From NCBI GenBank assembly GCA_964625175.1, contig CAZVAO010000025.1, positions 1-23,025 of the forward strand: DNA of 23,025 nt. Direction: 5' to 3'. Origin of the DNA: CAZVAO01 sp964625175 (lineage in GTDB: Bacteria; Bacillota; UBA994; PWPR01). Below the pieces are notes generated by a model. The model searched no databases and was not told the origin of the DNA. It was given only the letters and a program-made list of their open reading frames with translations. Every line of letters begins with the position of its first letter. The stretch's first letter is position 1. Positions 23,024 to 23,025 of this stretch are shown one piece after another. The translations under genes were made by a program, and so were the position numbers.

Positions 23024-23025
23024 CA

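Larger units (their letters stand above)
22717..23025. other. Right-edge intergenic region
   Basis: No complete gene. 22717-22920 shows only short repeats: GATCTAAC twice near 22872 and 22883, and TGGATTGCAG with its inverse CTGCAATCCA about 80 bp apart. From 22925 come two hairpins and then a possible gene end on the minus strand. Confidence 0.5.

Overview
The window looks like chromosomal DNA from a low- to mid-GC Firmicute, most likely an anaerobic Clostridia-type bacterium. Supporting signs are strong GGAGG-type ribosome binding sites, TATAAT-like promoters, an SLH-domain surface protein, a secreted protein with a copper-amine-oxidase-N (stalk) domain, and the mix of peptidase and amidohydrolase genes. 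The genus cannot be fixed from sequence alone.

Layout. (1) 161-4325: an M55 D-aminopeptidase (+), an M14 zinc carboxypeptidase (-) and a secreted SLH protein (+). (2) 4326-6724: two long intergenic stretches around a lone homoserine dehydrogenase-like gene (+), rich in hairpins, short tandem repeats and copies of a ~110-bp structured repeat. (3) 6725-11249 (-): cinA, then a MurNAc recycling cluster read in the order murK, murQ, namZ. (4) 11447-13529 (-): a patatin-like lipase abutting a PHP-domain phosphoesterase. (5) 13645-15540 (-): a MATE-like transporter followed by a small C_GCAxxG_C_C redox protein whose reading frame crosses an in-frame TGA. (6) 15609-19405 (-): two tandem paralogous amidohydrolases and an M20 (AbgB-like) amidohydrolase. 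(7) 19652-22651 (+): a ~1000-residue secreted repeat protein. (8) 22717-23025: an intergenic edge with two hairpins that resembles the end of an insertion sequence.

How the genes fit together: much of the content fits turnover of peptides and cell-wall material. NamZ releases MurNAc, MurK phosphorylates it and MurQ converts MurNAc-6-P to GlcNAc-6-P. M55, M14 and M20 enzymes act on peptide or amide bonds. No dedicated importer or regulator for this is visible.

The two observations most worth following up are: (a) the small redox gene at 13645-14034, which has every local sign of an unannotated selenoprotein, with UGA at the first conserved Cys position and a bacterial-SECIS-like hairpin immediately downstream; and (b) a dispersed structured repeat with at least three copies (4327-4450, 6407-6510, 6631-6738) plus partial or degenerate ones. 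Its stems are kept by compensatory base changes, and several copies sit exactly at gene 3' ends.
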